DNA of 64,000 bases from NCBI RefSeq assembly GCF_000427405.1, contig NZ_KE386491.1, positions 3,853,812 through 3,917,811 of the forward strand, written 5' to 3'. The notes below the pieces were generated by a model that did no database searches, had not been told where the DNA came from, and was given only the letters and a program-made list of their open reading frames with translations. Both the position numbers and the translations under genes were made by a program. Below are positions 17,735-26,495 of the stretch, one piece after another. Source of the stretch: Flectobacillus major DSM 103 (GTDB taxonomy: Bacteria > Bacteroidota > Bacteroidia > Cytophagales > Spirosomataceae). Within the stretch, counting starts at the first letter, position 1; each line of letters begins with the position of its first letter.

Positions 17735-17873
17735 TATCCCTATTCTAATTATAGATTTGGGGATAGAGTTTCATTCGTATTTTTTCAACTTATCGATGGG
17801 CTATTGTCTTCTTAATTTTATCGAACTACAATTTTAGTCCCTGTGTCGTGTATCTACAATATTTTATAAAAGC

Positions 17874-18410
17874 ATGAAAAAGAGCATTATATACTATGTG
17901 TTATCTTTGATGTTGGTAAGTTTCGCAGCTCAAACACAGTCATTAGGAAATTTCAAAGTAGATTTATTATTGGGGCTGAGCCGAACCTCTAATTCGTTTG
18001 GGGCATTGGCCTCTATCGAGTCGAAATATCTTTTTACCCAACAGCTAGCTTTAGGCATGAAGCTGGAGGCCGCCGATGCCTACCCTGCCAAATTGATAGA
18101 AGGGCAACGTGTGCAGACAGGCCCTATCAATGGCGTAAATTCGATTATGCTTACATCTGAGTATTTTCTAAAAAAAACAGGTGTAAAGCCGTTTTTAGGA
18201 ATAGGCTATGGTATTTATGACGCTATATTTACGGCAAAACCAGGGCGATTTCAAGACCGATACAGTATGATGGGTACTGCTCCTAGACTTGGGATTGAAA
18301 CCAACCATTTACGTATTGTTCTTGAACACAATATGTTAGAAACATCGCCTAAGCAAAACAACTATACTTCTATTAAAGCAGGTTTTACTTTTGGCGGAGC
18401 TAGAAAGTAA
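17874..18410 (+). CDS. Small outer-membrane beta-barrel-like protein
   Basis: A 178-residue protein with a signal peptide (to about residue 20, FAAQTQ). The mature part shows alternating hydrophobic and polar residues, several aromatic-ended strands (ALASIESKYLFT, LALGMKLEA, VKPFLGIGYGIY, LRIVLEHNML) and a final strand ending KAGFTFGGARK. This fits an eight-stranded OmpW/OmpA-like barrel of the outer membrane. The function is unknown. No neighbouring gene is close enough for an operon. Confidence 0.65.
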   Translation: MKKSIIYYVLSLMLVSFAAQTQSLGNFKVDLLLGLSRTSNSFGALASIESKYLFTQQLALGMKLEAADAYPAKLIEGQRVQTGPINGVNSIMLTSEYFLKKTGVKPFLGIGYGIYDAIFTAKPGRFQDRYSMMGTAPRLGIETNHLRIVLEHNMLETSPKQNNYTSIKAGFTFGGARK

Positions 18411-18730
18411 AATCATAAGAATATGGTATTTCTGAAACCAGCAATACCATCATTAAACCGTAAAGGAATACCAACTTTCATAGGAAAAAGAGTCTGATAT
18501 TTCACCCATCATTCAAAACGTTTACAACTTACGTTTTCTATTTAATTATTTTTGTATTTATCAGTTCTGTATGCTCTTGTCCAACAATACAAACTTTATG
18601 AGGTTGCGTATCGTTTAGGGTTTACTTTTATGAACTATATTTTCAAAATATTGCCAATAACTTCATTGTATTATTCCTCTATTTACAAGAAAAATCATCT
18701 TATCATTTATCGATACCAATAAGTACCCAC
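18411..18730. other. AT-rich non-coding gap
   Basis: About 320 bp between the barrel-like protein gene and the MutS-like promoter. I see no convincing ORF, hairpin, RNA gene or repeat. Confidence 0.4.
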
Positions 18731-18738
18731 TATCTTTG
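18731..18738 (+). promoter_or_regulatory. Candidate -7 box for the MutS-like gene
   Basis: TATCTTTG matches TAnnTTTG, 80 nt before the ATG at 18818. There is no clear -33 box. Confidence 0.3.
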
Positions 18739-18817
18739 GGGCTTTGTTAGGATAGTTTTTTCCTTTTTGGCTCGTTATTTCTGTAATTGAGACAGCCACA
18801 CAACAACACATCATAGT

Positions 18818-20599
18818 ATGACACAGATTTTTCAAAAACGAAAAGAGGCTTTTGAACAACAAGCTGATATTTTTCAAAAAAAATATAACCAATGGGCTGT
18901 AGCAAGGGCATTCTTTTTTATAATATATGGTTTGCTTTGCTTTTATGTTTTCCAAAATAGTAACGAGTGGATTTTCTTGGGAGTACTCGTTGTAGGTATC
19001 GTTGTATTTCTTTGGATGGTAACCAAACACCTAAACATTAAGTCGCAAAGAGATAAATTCAGGCTACTGGCGACGCTCAACAATGATGAAATTTTGCGTT
19101 TACAGAAAATATTTACTCGCCCCGAAACAGGCGAAGCATTTCTAAATAGTAATCATTTTTATGCTACAGACCTAGATATTTTTGGCAAGCATTCGATTTT
19201 TCAATTACTCAACCGAACGCATACTTTTGCAGGCTCTAAACTACTGGCTTCTTGGCTACAGTTTCCAGCGCCATATACTACAATTATGGGTCGGCAAGAG
19301 GCCTCGGCAGAATTAAAAGAACTTATCGATTGGCGACAAGATTTTGAGGCTTCGGCAATGATGATAGAAGAGGTAGAAAAGCCCACCGATAAGCTTTTGG
19401 AATGGGCTGAGGCTTCTCCTAGCAAAACCCTCGACAAACCCCTTTTCCGCTACGCTCGCTTTCTGCCTTATCTGAGTATTCCTTTTGCTATTGCTTGTTT
19501 AATCGGTGTTGTTCCTATCCAATTTTTGTTGTTGGTTTTTTTGATTCATGGTTGGATTTTAAAACAAATTTTTGACGAGCTAACCATTTACTTAGAACAT
19601 ACCAATCGGGTAACTGGGGCTTTAAAAGCCTATGCTGTTTTATGTAATAGTATAGCTCAACAGCTGTTTTGTTCGCCAAGTTTACAAGCTTTACAAAATC
19701 AAGTTTCAGAAGCAAGCACCTCGATTCAGCATCTGGTAAAACTCTTAGAAAGGGTAGCTAATCGAAATAATCCTATTTTTATGATATTGGTTGGCACGGT
19801 TTCGCTTTGGGATTTGCGGTATTTTTATCGCTTAGAACAGTGGCGTATACAATACCAACAACAACTTCCTTTGTGGCTCGATACTGTCAGTGAGTTTGAA
19901 GCCCTCAATAGCCTAGCAGGACATACATTTGCCAATCCAACGGCTGTTTTCCCAACAATTCACCAAGAAGATTTTTGCCTAAAGGCTATTCAATTGGGAC
20001 ATCCAATGATTCGTTCTGAAAAAAGAGTTTGTAATTCTATTATCCTTGAGGGAATTGGTAAAACGATCATTATTACGGGGTCTAATATGTCGGGAAAAAG
20101 TACTTTTCAGCGAACGGTAGGAGTCAATATGGTTTTGGCATTGATGGGAGCGGTGGTATGTGCCGAGGCTTTTGAATGCTCGATGGTACAGGTTTTTACC
20201 AGTATGCGAACGCAAGATTCGTTAGAGGAAGATACCTCTTCGTTTTATGCCGAACTCAAGCGACTTAAACAATTGATCGATTGGGTGAATCAGCCCAACC
20301 AATCATTGCCTACGCTCTATTTCTTAGATGAGATTTTGAAGGGTACTAATTCAAAAGACCGCCACGATGGAGCAAAAGCCTTGATGGTTCAATTACACAA
20401 AACCCCATCGTCGGGTTTTATTTCAACACACGATGTAGAGTTGGGTGATGATTTTACAGAACAGGGTTTTGTAAGTAATTATAGTTTTTCGTCGGAAGTA
20501 ATTAATGGTAAGCTAATATTTGATTATACGCTACGTGAAGGTGTGTGTAAAAGCTTTAATGCTAGCCAATTGATGAAACAAATTGGAATAGATATGTAG
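18818..20599 (+). CDS. Membrane-anchored MutS-like ATPase
   Basis: This 593-residue protein carries the MutS core and ATPase domains but no mismatch-binding domain I. Walker A is GSNMSGKST (421-429), Walker B is LYFLDEIL, and GTNSKDR and FISTHDVELG complete the MutS signature. Two hydrophobic helices near residues 28-70 and two more near 205-245 suggest a membrane anchor. The lever segment between about 80 and 400 resembles MutS domain III. Canonical MutS is about 860 residues, so this is a separate short paralogue common in Bacteroidota. Its role in DNA repair is unproven, and a membrane location argues against ordinary mismatch repair. Confidence 0.85.
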   Translation: MTQIFQKRKEAFEQQADIFQKKYNQWAVARAFFFIIYGLLCFYVFQNSNEWIFLGVLVVGIVVFLWMVTKHLNIKSQRDKFRLLATLNNDEILRLQKIFTRPETGEAFLNSNHFYATDLDIFGKHSIFQLLNRTHTFAGSKLLASWLQFPAPYTTIMGRQEASAELKELIDWRQDFEASAMMIEEVEKPTDKLLEWAEASPSKTLDKPLFRYARFLPYLSIPFAIACLIGVVPIQFLLLVFLIHGWILKQIFDELTIYLEHTNRVTGALKAYAVLCNSIAQQLFCSPSLQALQNQVSEASTSIQHLVKLLERVANRNNPIFMILVGTVSLWDLRYFYRLEQWRIQYQQQLPLWLDTVSEFEALNSLAGHTFANPTAVFPTIHQEDFCLKAIQLGHPMIRSEKRVCNSIILEGIGKTIIITGSNMSGKSTFQRTVGVNMVLALMGAVVCAEAFECSMVQVFTSMRTQDSLEEDTSSFYAELKRLKQLIDWVNQPNQSLPTLYFLDEILKGTNSKDRHDGAKALMVQLHKTPSSGFISTHDVELGDDFTEQGFVSNYSFSSEVINGKLIFDYTLREGVCKSFNASQLMKQIGIDM

Positions 20600-20605
20600 A
20601 AATAT

Positions 20606-20844
20606 GAGTCATCCAAATTTTGGATAACCACCTCTTTGTGTTTGTTGAGATTCATAAGGTAGTTAAGTGAGCTTTGAAGAGGCTTATCAATTGCTCAAAT
20701 GATAGAAAATTAGGAGCTATTCTTGCAAAAGGCGTTCGAAAGCTAATTTCAAACGCCTTTTACATGTTAAATGATACATCTTTAGCCGCAAAGTATTGCG
20801 TCTTTACTGGTGAAAATCACCATTCACTAAATTTGGGATGACTC
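20606..20844 (-). repeat. Dispersed hairpin repeat, copy B (MITE-like, with terminal inverted repeats)
   Basis: About 239 bp, reverse-complementary to 11420-11653. Its ends form imperfect inverted repeats: GAGTCATCCAAATTTTGG at 20606-20623 and, read inward from the other end, GAGTCATCCCAAATTTAG (20827-20844). The main hairpin (20722-20740 with 20748-20766) differs from copy A at several paired positions, yet pairing is kept. The 29-nt block at 20686-20714 is identical to copy A. It lies between the stop of the MutS-like gene and the stop of a convergent gene. No target-site duplication is evident. Confidence 0.85.
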
Positions 20845-20863
20845 TTGTTAATTTGAAACTTTA

Positions 20864-21529
20864 TTACTCTTTTTTCACTTTTAAATCTCTAAAATATCCT
20901 TCTGTTCCTACATCTACGAAAAGTCCTAATGCTCCAGCAGTGTTATTGCCCAATGATTCGTTGACGATTAAAGAGGGGTGTTCGTTATCGTTTAGAAATA
21001 ATTTGGATTGTTTGCCTTTAACTACGATTTTGATTTTTATCCATTCGTTCAAACCCATGTCGGCGTAAGATTCATATCTTTCGGGCTTTTCTTTTCTAAG
21101 AATATCAAACTTAAAATCAGGAAAAGAAAAATACTGAATCGAATGGTTACGGCGTACTTGGTCGTCGGCTCGGCCGTTGGTCGGACGAATGTAAATACAA
21201 TCAAATTTTGAATTATCGGCATTGATATGATACGCCAAACCGATAAAGCCGCGGTCGGAAGGAGCAGCCGTTTTCAACAATCTACTTAATACTTTCACTT
21301 CAATTATTCCCTCTTGAAAATCAATATTTTTGATACGTACAAATGTCGCTTCATCTACTTTCTTCATGGTCGAATCTTTCACAACTTTTAGTACTTTCAT
21401 TCCATTGAGTTTTTCAAAAGACATTGATACTTGATTGGCTATCAGATTATTAGGCTCTAAGCTGACTGTTTGAGCCAATAGGTTTTGATATAAAAAAAGG
21501 GTAAAGAGTAATATCTGCAAATTTTTCAT
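20864..21529 (-). CDS. Secreted DUF1080-like / LamG-like protein
   Basis: A 221-residue protein with a signal peptide (about 1-19, NLLAQ). The mature part reads like a concanavalin-type jelly roll: FVRIKNIDFQEGIIEVKVLS, GFIGLAYHI, YIRPTNGRADDQVRRNHS, WIKIKIVVKGKQSKLFLND, and GALGLFVDVGTEGYFRDLKV. This order is characteristic of DUF1080 (3-keto-disaccharide hydrolase-like) and related glycan-binding sheets. It may bind or cleave a saccharide in the periplasm. It is followed by repeat copy B, and a gene-remnant scar lies upstream. Confidence 0.7.
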   Translation of the reverse strand: MKNLQILLFTLFLYQNLLAQTVSLEPNNLIANQVSMSFEKLNGMKVLKVVKDSTMKKVDEATFVRIKNIDFQEGIIEVKVLSRLLKTAAPSDRGFIGLAYHINADNSKFDCIYIRPTNGRADDQVRRNHSIQYFSFPDFKFDILRKEKPERYESYADMGLNEWIKIKIVVKGKQSKLFLNDNEHPSLIVNESLGNNTAGALGLFVDVGTEGYFRDLKVKKE

Positions 21530-21567
21530 CTTTTAGATTAACAATGGTTTTTTCGTTATGAAAGCTA

Positions 21568-21734
21568 TTATTTCTTCAAGAAAAGCTCAATACTTGCCCA
21601 AGTTGCGGGAAAGTTTTCTAAAAAACAACCGTATCCAGTATTAGGAATAATAGCAATCAGATGCTTAGGAATATATCTTGCTGCGGTATGACTCTTTCTA
21701 CGGGATTGCCTTCGTCGTGGTTGCCATTACTATT
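21568..21734 (-). pseudogene. 3' remnant of an alpha/beta hydrolase gene
   Basis: The minus strand encodes GNHDEGNPVERV and then, after a one-base shift near 21684, AARYIPKHLIAIIPNTGYG and a tail ending ASIELFLKK with a stop at 21568. This is the typical C-terminal end of a small alpha/beta hydrolase (nucleophile-elbow half missing). The 5' part of the gene is absent and the coding sequence stops being recognisable at about 21735, where a Crp/Fnr remnant begins on the other strand. Confidence 0.7.
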
Positions 21735-21736
21735 AC

Positions 21737-21862
21737 AGTTCATCTCGGCTCGCCAATACGCAAATTGCTTCATACTTGGGTATTACGCCCGAATTTTTGA
21801 GTAAGATTCGGAAAGATTTGAGTAATAGCAAAAAGCCCTCTCTCCAAAAGAGAAAGGGCTGA
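21737..21862 (+). pseudogene. 3' remnant of a Crp/Fnr-type regulator gene
   Basis: The plus strand reads RLANTQIASYLGITPEFLSK followed by IRKDLSNSK, the recognition-helix end of a Crp/Fnr family HTH domain. No cyclic-nucleotide-binding domain or start precedes it. It is arranged head to head with the hydrolase remnant, so one deletion could have removed the 5' parts of a divergent regulator/hydrolase gene pair. The last few codons before the stop at 21862 overlap the susD terminator. Confidence 0.7.
21834..21860 (-). terminator. Rho-independent terminator after the first susD gene
   Basis: AGCCCTCTCTC pairs with GAGAAAGGGCT (one mismatch) around CAAAA. On the minus strand the stem is followed by a T5 run, about 80 nt past the SusD stop. 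Confidence 0.75.
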
Positions 21863-21939
21863 GGTTTGTAGCGAATATGATTTGACACTATTTTGACTGT
21901 TTACAGATGATTCATAAACAACAAATGAATCAAGTAGTG

Positions 21940-23442
21940 TTAATTAACATCCCACCACACACGAGCCGAAATCATATCGTCACTACCTTGTTTAGAGGCT
22001 TCCGTGTTGTTGGTTTGGCGTTCTGTTTCAGGATACATAAAACGCAAAGGGCGGTCATTCGGAGATGCTGCATCCAAAGAGTTAGGAATGGCCGGAACGC
22101 CCAATCTTCTGAAATCATTCCATGCTTCAATACTGCTTATGCTGTTTATAGCAAGCCATTTTTGTTCAATAATTCTTGTAATAGTTTCATTGAAGGCTAC
22201 ATTTGACTGTGCTAGATAAGCTGATAATTGAGTCGTAGAAACACCAAAATAAACAAACGATTCTGAAATGGCTTGCTCATATAATGATTTGGCCGATTGG
22301 CTCAACCAGCCTCTTTGGGCAGCTTCTGCTTGTAGAAATAAGCTTTCAAAAGAACCCAATAATACAGAAGCCTGTGTGGCACTTTTGAAAAGTCCCGCTG
22401 CACGGCTTGTGTTTTCCTGCGGGCCTTTGAAAGCAGAGGTAGCATTTCTATTATACTTACTTTCGGCATTAGGATTACCAAATAATACCCCGTTGTATTG
22501 CCCATTTACGGCTACGTATAATTGCTCAATTCTTGGGTCGTTACGTAATTGGTATTGCTGAAGGACAAAGCTCGTCGGGCGAATGTCGATATAATTGGCT
22601 GTTGCTACACCTTGCACATTGCGATAATAGTTTTCCCAAAAAGGATTCATTTTGCCAGATGTTAATAAATAACCTGGCTGCACCATTGCCGATTCGCTAG
22701 CATCCAAAAAACCGCTACCTTCTTGTGTTATTTTCTGTATTTCTGCCGTAATATATGCGTTATTTCCTGCTTCGCTTTGGCGTAATAATGCACGTAATTT
22801 GATGGTATTGCCAAATTTTAGCCATAAAACTTTATTGCCTTTAAAAATAATATCATCAGCATTGGGCTGACTTCCTGCTGTTGCCGATTTAATATCGGTC
22901 ATCCCTTCCGAGATTAAGGCAATAGATTTTTCATAAACACTCTTACCCGACTCATATCTGGGTGTTGGAAATTTTGTACCTTGAAGCCCTTCGTCGAATG
23001 GAATATTATTGTAAAAATCTACCAATCTTAAAAAATGCCAAGCTTGCATTATTTTGGCAATACCTGCATAAAAAGGCGATTTTTCGGAAGTTGCTTGTTC
23101 TCTGATAAGTTGATAATAAAGAATATTGGTATAGGCAGTTTCCCAAACAGGAATACCGTCTCTTTGGTGACGAATCGCAGGGCCGTTATAGTTTTTCATA
23201 TCAGGGAAAAGGTTTACACCTTCGCTGGTTGTACCCCAGTAGCCACCCCAAAATGCACCAATCTGATTGATTTGAATACTTTCCTGATTCACAGAACTTA
23301 CCAATGCTGCAGGTAATTTAGCACTTAAACTTAAATTTTCTGAAACAGGAGAATTTGGATTATCATTTACGTCCAGAAAATCACTGCATCCTGCTAATGA
23401 AATGGAGATAAATAGTAAAAATAATTTAACTATATTTTTCAT
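21940..23442 (-). CDS. SusD-like outer-membrane lipoprotein (SusD-like_2 type)
   Basis: A 500-residue lipoprotein with a lipobox (SLAGC, C19) followed by SDFLDVNDNPNSP, the classic start of the SusD/RagB nutrient-binding family; the overall pattern fits the SusD-like_2 branch. Helical TPR-like segments follow. It should sit on the cell surface as the lid of the SusC channel encoded 11 nt upstream, capturing a ligand that may be a glycan or a peptide. A terminator follows its stop. No glycoside hydrolase gene lies nearby to reveal the substrate. Confidence 0.9.
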   Translation of the reverse strand: MKNIVKLFLLFISISLAGCSDFLDVNDNPNSPVSENLSLSAKLPAALVSSVNQESIQINQIGAFWGGYWGTTSEGVNLFPDMKNYNGPAIRHQRDGIPVWETAYTNILYYQLIREQATSEKSPFYAGIAKIMQAWHFLRLVDFYNNIPFDEGLQGTKFPTPRYESGKSVYEKSIALISEGMTDIKSATAGSQPNADDIIFKGNKVLWLKFGNTIKLRALLRQSEAGNNAYITAEIQKITQEGSGFLDASESAMVQPGYLLTSGKMNPFWENYYRNVQGVATANYIDIRPTSFVLQQYQLRNDPRIEQLYVAVNGQYNGVLFGNPNAESKYNRNATSAFKGPQENTSRAAGLFKSATQASVLLGSFESLFLQAEAAQRGWLSQSAKSLYEQAISESFVYFGVSTTQLSAYLAQSNVAFNETITRIIEQKWLAINSISSIEAWNDFRRLGVPAIPNSLDAASPNDRPLRFMYPETERQTNNTEASKQGSDDMISARVWWDVN

Positions 23443-23453
23443 TTTCTTTTTAA

Positions 23454-26400
23454 TTAGAAGCCAATATTAAATGTGAAACCATACGTTCTGTAAGGTGGTA
23501 CTTGTCTGAAACTGATGTAGCCATCCGTAGTGTTGTATAAGTATTCAGGGTCACCGTAATTATTGTCTTTGTGTCTGATAATAAACAAGTTGTTTGCTAC
23601 AAATCCAATTGACGCTTCTTTGAAGTAGCGTTTACTTCCCAATAATTTAGCAGGAATATTGTAGCTAATATTCAACTCTCTGAGTTTGAAATAATCAGAT
23701 TTTGCAGCGGTATTGCTTTGTACTTCCCCTTGTTTTGTCCAAAAAGCCTTATCTCCTTTTGAGTACACGCTGGTGTTTTCGGTATAAGTACCATCAGCAT
23801 TTTGAATAACTGAGTTCGGGTAAATAAAAGGTTGTCTGTCAAACTCAGCCGTTCTTGGGTCAGTTCCTGCGGTGTACATACGTGGTACAATCTCAGAATA
23901 TAACCAGCCGCCCATTCGCCAGTCGAACTGAGCATTCAAGCTAAAGTTTTTGAATTTGAGCATCGAGTTAATACCCATTTGGTAAGGTGGAACCATTGTG
24001 CCAAGGTGTACGGGGTCTGAGGCAATCAAAGGCTCTCCTGTTGACGTATTGATAACTACTCGTCCTTGTGGGTCACGCTGATAATCACTTACCTGAAGAC
24101 TTGGATAGGCTTGTCCGATATTGGCATACGATTGGCGGAAAATATTAAATGAGGTTAATCCTTCATATAATTCTTTTACCTGATTGTTGATGTGGGCAAA
24201 AGTAAATCCTGTATTCCAACGTAAATTTTTGCTACGAATAATATCTCCACTTATTGTTAATTCGATAATGTTATTGGTTAAGCGACCCGCATTTACAAGG
24301 GCGCTGCTATAACCTGTAGCCCTAGAAGTAGTGGCATTAAAAATTTGTCCTCTCGAATCAGAATAAACATAACTTCCTTCTACATTAAGGCGATTATTGA
24401 AAAATGCCAACTGAGCCCCCACTTCTATAGACTTTACAAATTCGGGTTGGATATTAGGGTTCGGGTAACGTGAACTTGGCGTAAAGCCTACAAGGTTTCC
24501 AAAAGGAAAACCATTAATTTGGCTGTAAGCATTATTAAGCGAATAAGGGTCTAAAGTAACGTTTCCTGTTCTGTTATAGGAAGCAAAGAACTTTCCATAA
24601 CTTAATGTAGATTGCTCTTTCAATGCAGGAATAGCATCTGTGAACACAAATGAAGTACTAACACCAGGATAAAAATATGACCTATTTTCTTTACTCAAAA
24701 CCGAAACCCATTCGTTTCTGCCAGTAAGCGTAAGGAATAAGTAATTTTTATAACCCGTTGTCAATTCCCCATAAGCGGCCATTGAACGGTATTTCGTAAT
24801 TCCAACGCTTCCTGTTAGTTCGCCGATACGGCTTCCTGGGTTAAATAAATCTGGTAAAGTTAAATTGCTTGAACCTATCGACGTACTTTTGGTTTCGTCG
24901 GCACGTAGGTTTTGACCAATAATCATTCTTGTCGAAAAATCACCAATATCTTTTTGAAAAGAAAGAATCAAATCATTGTTGATTCTGCTAAAGTTTTCGT
25001 TTCCATCCGTTACCGAGCCATTGATATTTCTTCGGCCAGATGCTTCAAATTTGGCAACGGTACTTCTGGTTTCAGCACTACGAGTGTATAAACCTACTCT
25101 TTCAATAATAGATAACCAAGGCATAATAGGGTATTCAAATTCTAATTTCCCATTAAATGTCTTTTGTTTTACACTATTTCTATAAGCCTCTATTTGATGA
25201 TAAGGGTTTTTCTGAAGGTCGGTAAAGAAGTAAAGCGGATTGGCCATGCTGTTGGTTTCTTGCCAGTTTACCAAAGTCTTATAATCAATATTGGCAGGCA
25301 ATTGATAAGCCGTAATCCAAGGGCCATCAGGAGTAGTTTCACTAGAAAAATCAGAATAACTTACATTATAGGAGGTTTTGAGCTTGCCAAAACTACGAGT
25401 TCCATTGAATCTCCCATTGGTTCTTCGGCTTACATCTTTTGGGATAATTCCTTTTATGTCAACATTTTGTAATGAAAAGAAATAAGTGGATTTATCGTCA
25501 CCACCCGAAAACGACACATCATTTTGCATATTTACACCCGTCTGGAACAAATCAAGGCGGTTGTCTTTTGAAGGAGCTGCATAAGTGATTTCTGGAGTCG
25601 TTCCGTCGGGAAGTGCTGTACCAATCGGCTTTAAAGTACCATCAAAGCTTGGCCCCCAAGATTCATATTGAGTTGGGCTATAAACGCCATTGACACCCTG
25701 TCCGAATTTGGTTTGAGCTGGCGGTAGCATAAAAACTTGCGAAAACGTAGTAGTATGCCCAAAGGTAACTCTTCCTTTATCTTTCGTACCATTTTTAGTG
25801 GTAATCATAATGGCACCATTTACCCCTTCAGAACCATACAAAGCCGCAGCATTTGCACCTTTCAATACGGTGATACTTTCAATATCGTTGGGGTTGAGTC
25901 GGCCGATTTCTGGTACAGGTATGCCATCTACTACATAAATAGGAGCATTTTTGCTACGATTCAAGGAGCGACTCCCACGCATAATAATTTGTAGTTGAGG
26001 GTCAACCTTACTGTCGTAAGTGTTTATACGTAAACCTGCCACTTTGCTATTTAACCCGCTTAGAGGGTTCACTGTTTTACCTTGATTGAGGTATTCATTG
26101 CTAATAACCTGAGCTCCACCCCCAAACTCTCGGGATGCACGTTTGATACCCAATGCTCCTGTTACTACAACTTCGTCTAGCTGATTGGTTTCTGTAAGTA
26201 GTTCAATTATAATACCTTGTGAAAAATGTTTGCTTTCAACGCTTACTTCTTGCCTTTGAAACCCAACAAACGAAACAACGAGAACCTCGCCAACTTTCGC
26301 ATCAATCTTAAAGCTACCATCTTTTTGAGAGCTAACGCCTTTATCCTTTCCTTTGATTTTAACGTTTGCACCTGCTAATGCTTCTCCTGTTTCTGTTATT

Positions 26401-26495
26401 ACAATGCTCCCTCTCAGTGTTCTTTCTTGTGCAAGGGTAGAATGAATTGATAAGAGCAACAGTAACAAGCTAAATAAGTATACTTGTACTTTCAT
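23454..26495 (-). CDS. SusC/RagA-type TonB-dependent outer-membrane transporter
   Basis: A 1013-residue transporter with a signal peptide (to about 22, STLAQ). A carboxypeptidase-regulatory-like domain (about 25-105, ending in ETNQLDEVVVTGALG) is followed by a TonB plug with the SusC signature segments PIYVVDGIPV, DIESITVLKGANAAALYGSEG and NGAIMITTKNG. The rest is a 22-strand barrel ending in FTFNIGF with the usual terminal Phe. Together with the downstream SusD protein it imports bulky ligands using TonB energy. It heads the operon; a -7 box lies upstream. No ECF sigma/FecR or hybrid sensor gene is adjacent. Confidence 0.95.
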   Translation of the reverse strand: MKVQVYLFSLLLLLLSIHSTLAQERTLRGSIVITETGEALAGANVKIKGKDKGVSSQKDGSFKIDAKVGEVLVVSFVGFQRQEVSVESKHFSQGIIIELLTETNQLDEVVVTGALGIKRASREFGGGAQVISNEYLNQGKTVNPLSGLNSKVAGLRINTYDSKVDPQLQIIMRGSRSLNRSKNAPIYVVDGIPVPEIGRLNPNDIESITVLKGANAAALYGSEGVNGAIMITTKNGTKDKGRVTFGHTTTFSQVFMLPPAQTKFGQGVNGVYSPTQYESWGPSFDGTLKPIGTALPDGTTPEITYAAPSKDNRLDLFQTGVNMQNDVSFSGGDDKSTYFFSLQNVDIKGIIPKDVSRRTNGRFNGTRSFGKLKTSYNVSYSDFSSETTPDGPWITAYQLPANIDYKTLVNWQETNSMANPLYFFTDLQKNPYHQIEAYRNSVKQKTFNGKLEFEYPIMPWLSIIERVGLYTRSAETRSTVAKFEASGRRNINGSVTDGNENFSRINNDLILSFQKDIGDFSTRMIIGQNLRADETKSTSIGSSNLTLPDLFNPGSRIGELTGSVGITKYRSMAAYGELTTGYKNYLFLTLTGRNEWVSVLSKENRSYFYPGVSTSFVFTDAIPALKEQSTLSYGKFFASYNRTGNVTLDPYSLNNAYSQINGFPFGNLVGFTPSSRYPNPNIQPEFVKSIEVGAQLAFFNNRLNVEGSYVYSDSRGQIFNATTSRATGYSSALVNAGRLTNNIIELTISGDIIRSKNLRWNTGFTFAHINNQVKELYEGLTSFNIFRQSYANIGQAYPSLQVSDYQRDPQGRVVINTSTGEPLIASDPVHLGTMVPPYQMGINSMLKFKNFSLNAQFDWRMGGWLYSEIVPRMYTAGTDPRTAEFDRQPFIYPNSVIQNADGTYTENTSVYSKGDKAFWTKQGEVQSNTAAKSDYFKLRELNISYNIPAKLLGSKRYFKEASIGFVANNLFIIRHKDNNYGDPEYLYNTTDGYISFRQVPPYRTYGFTFNIGF

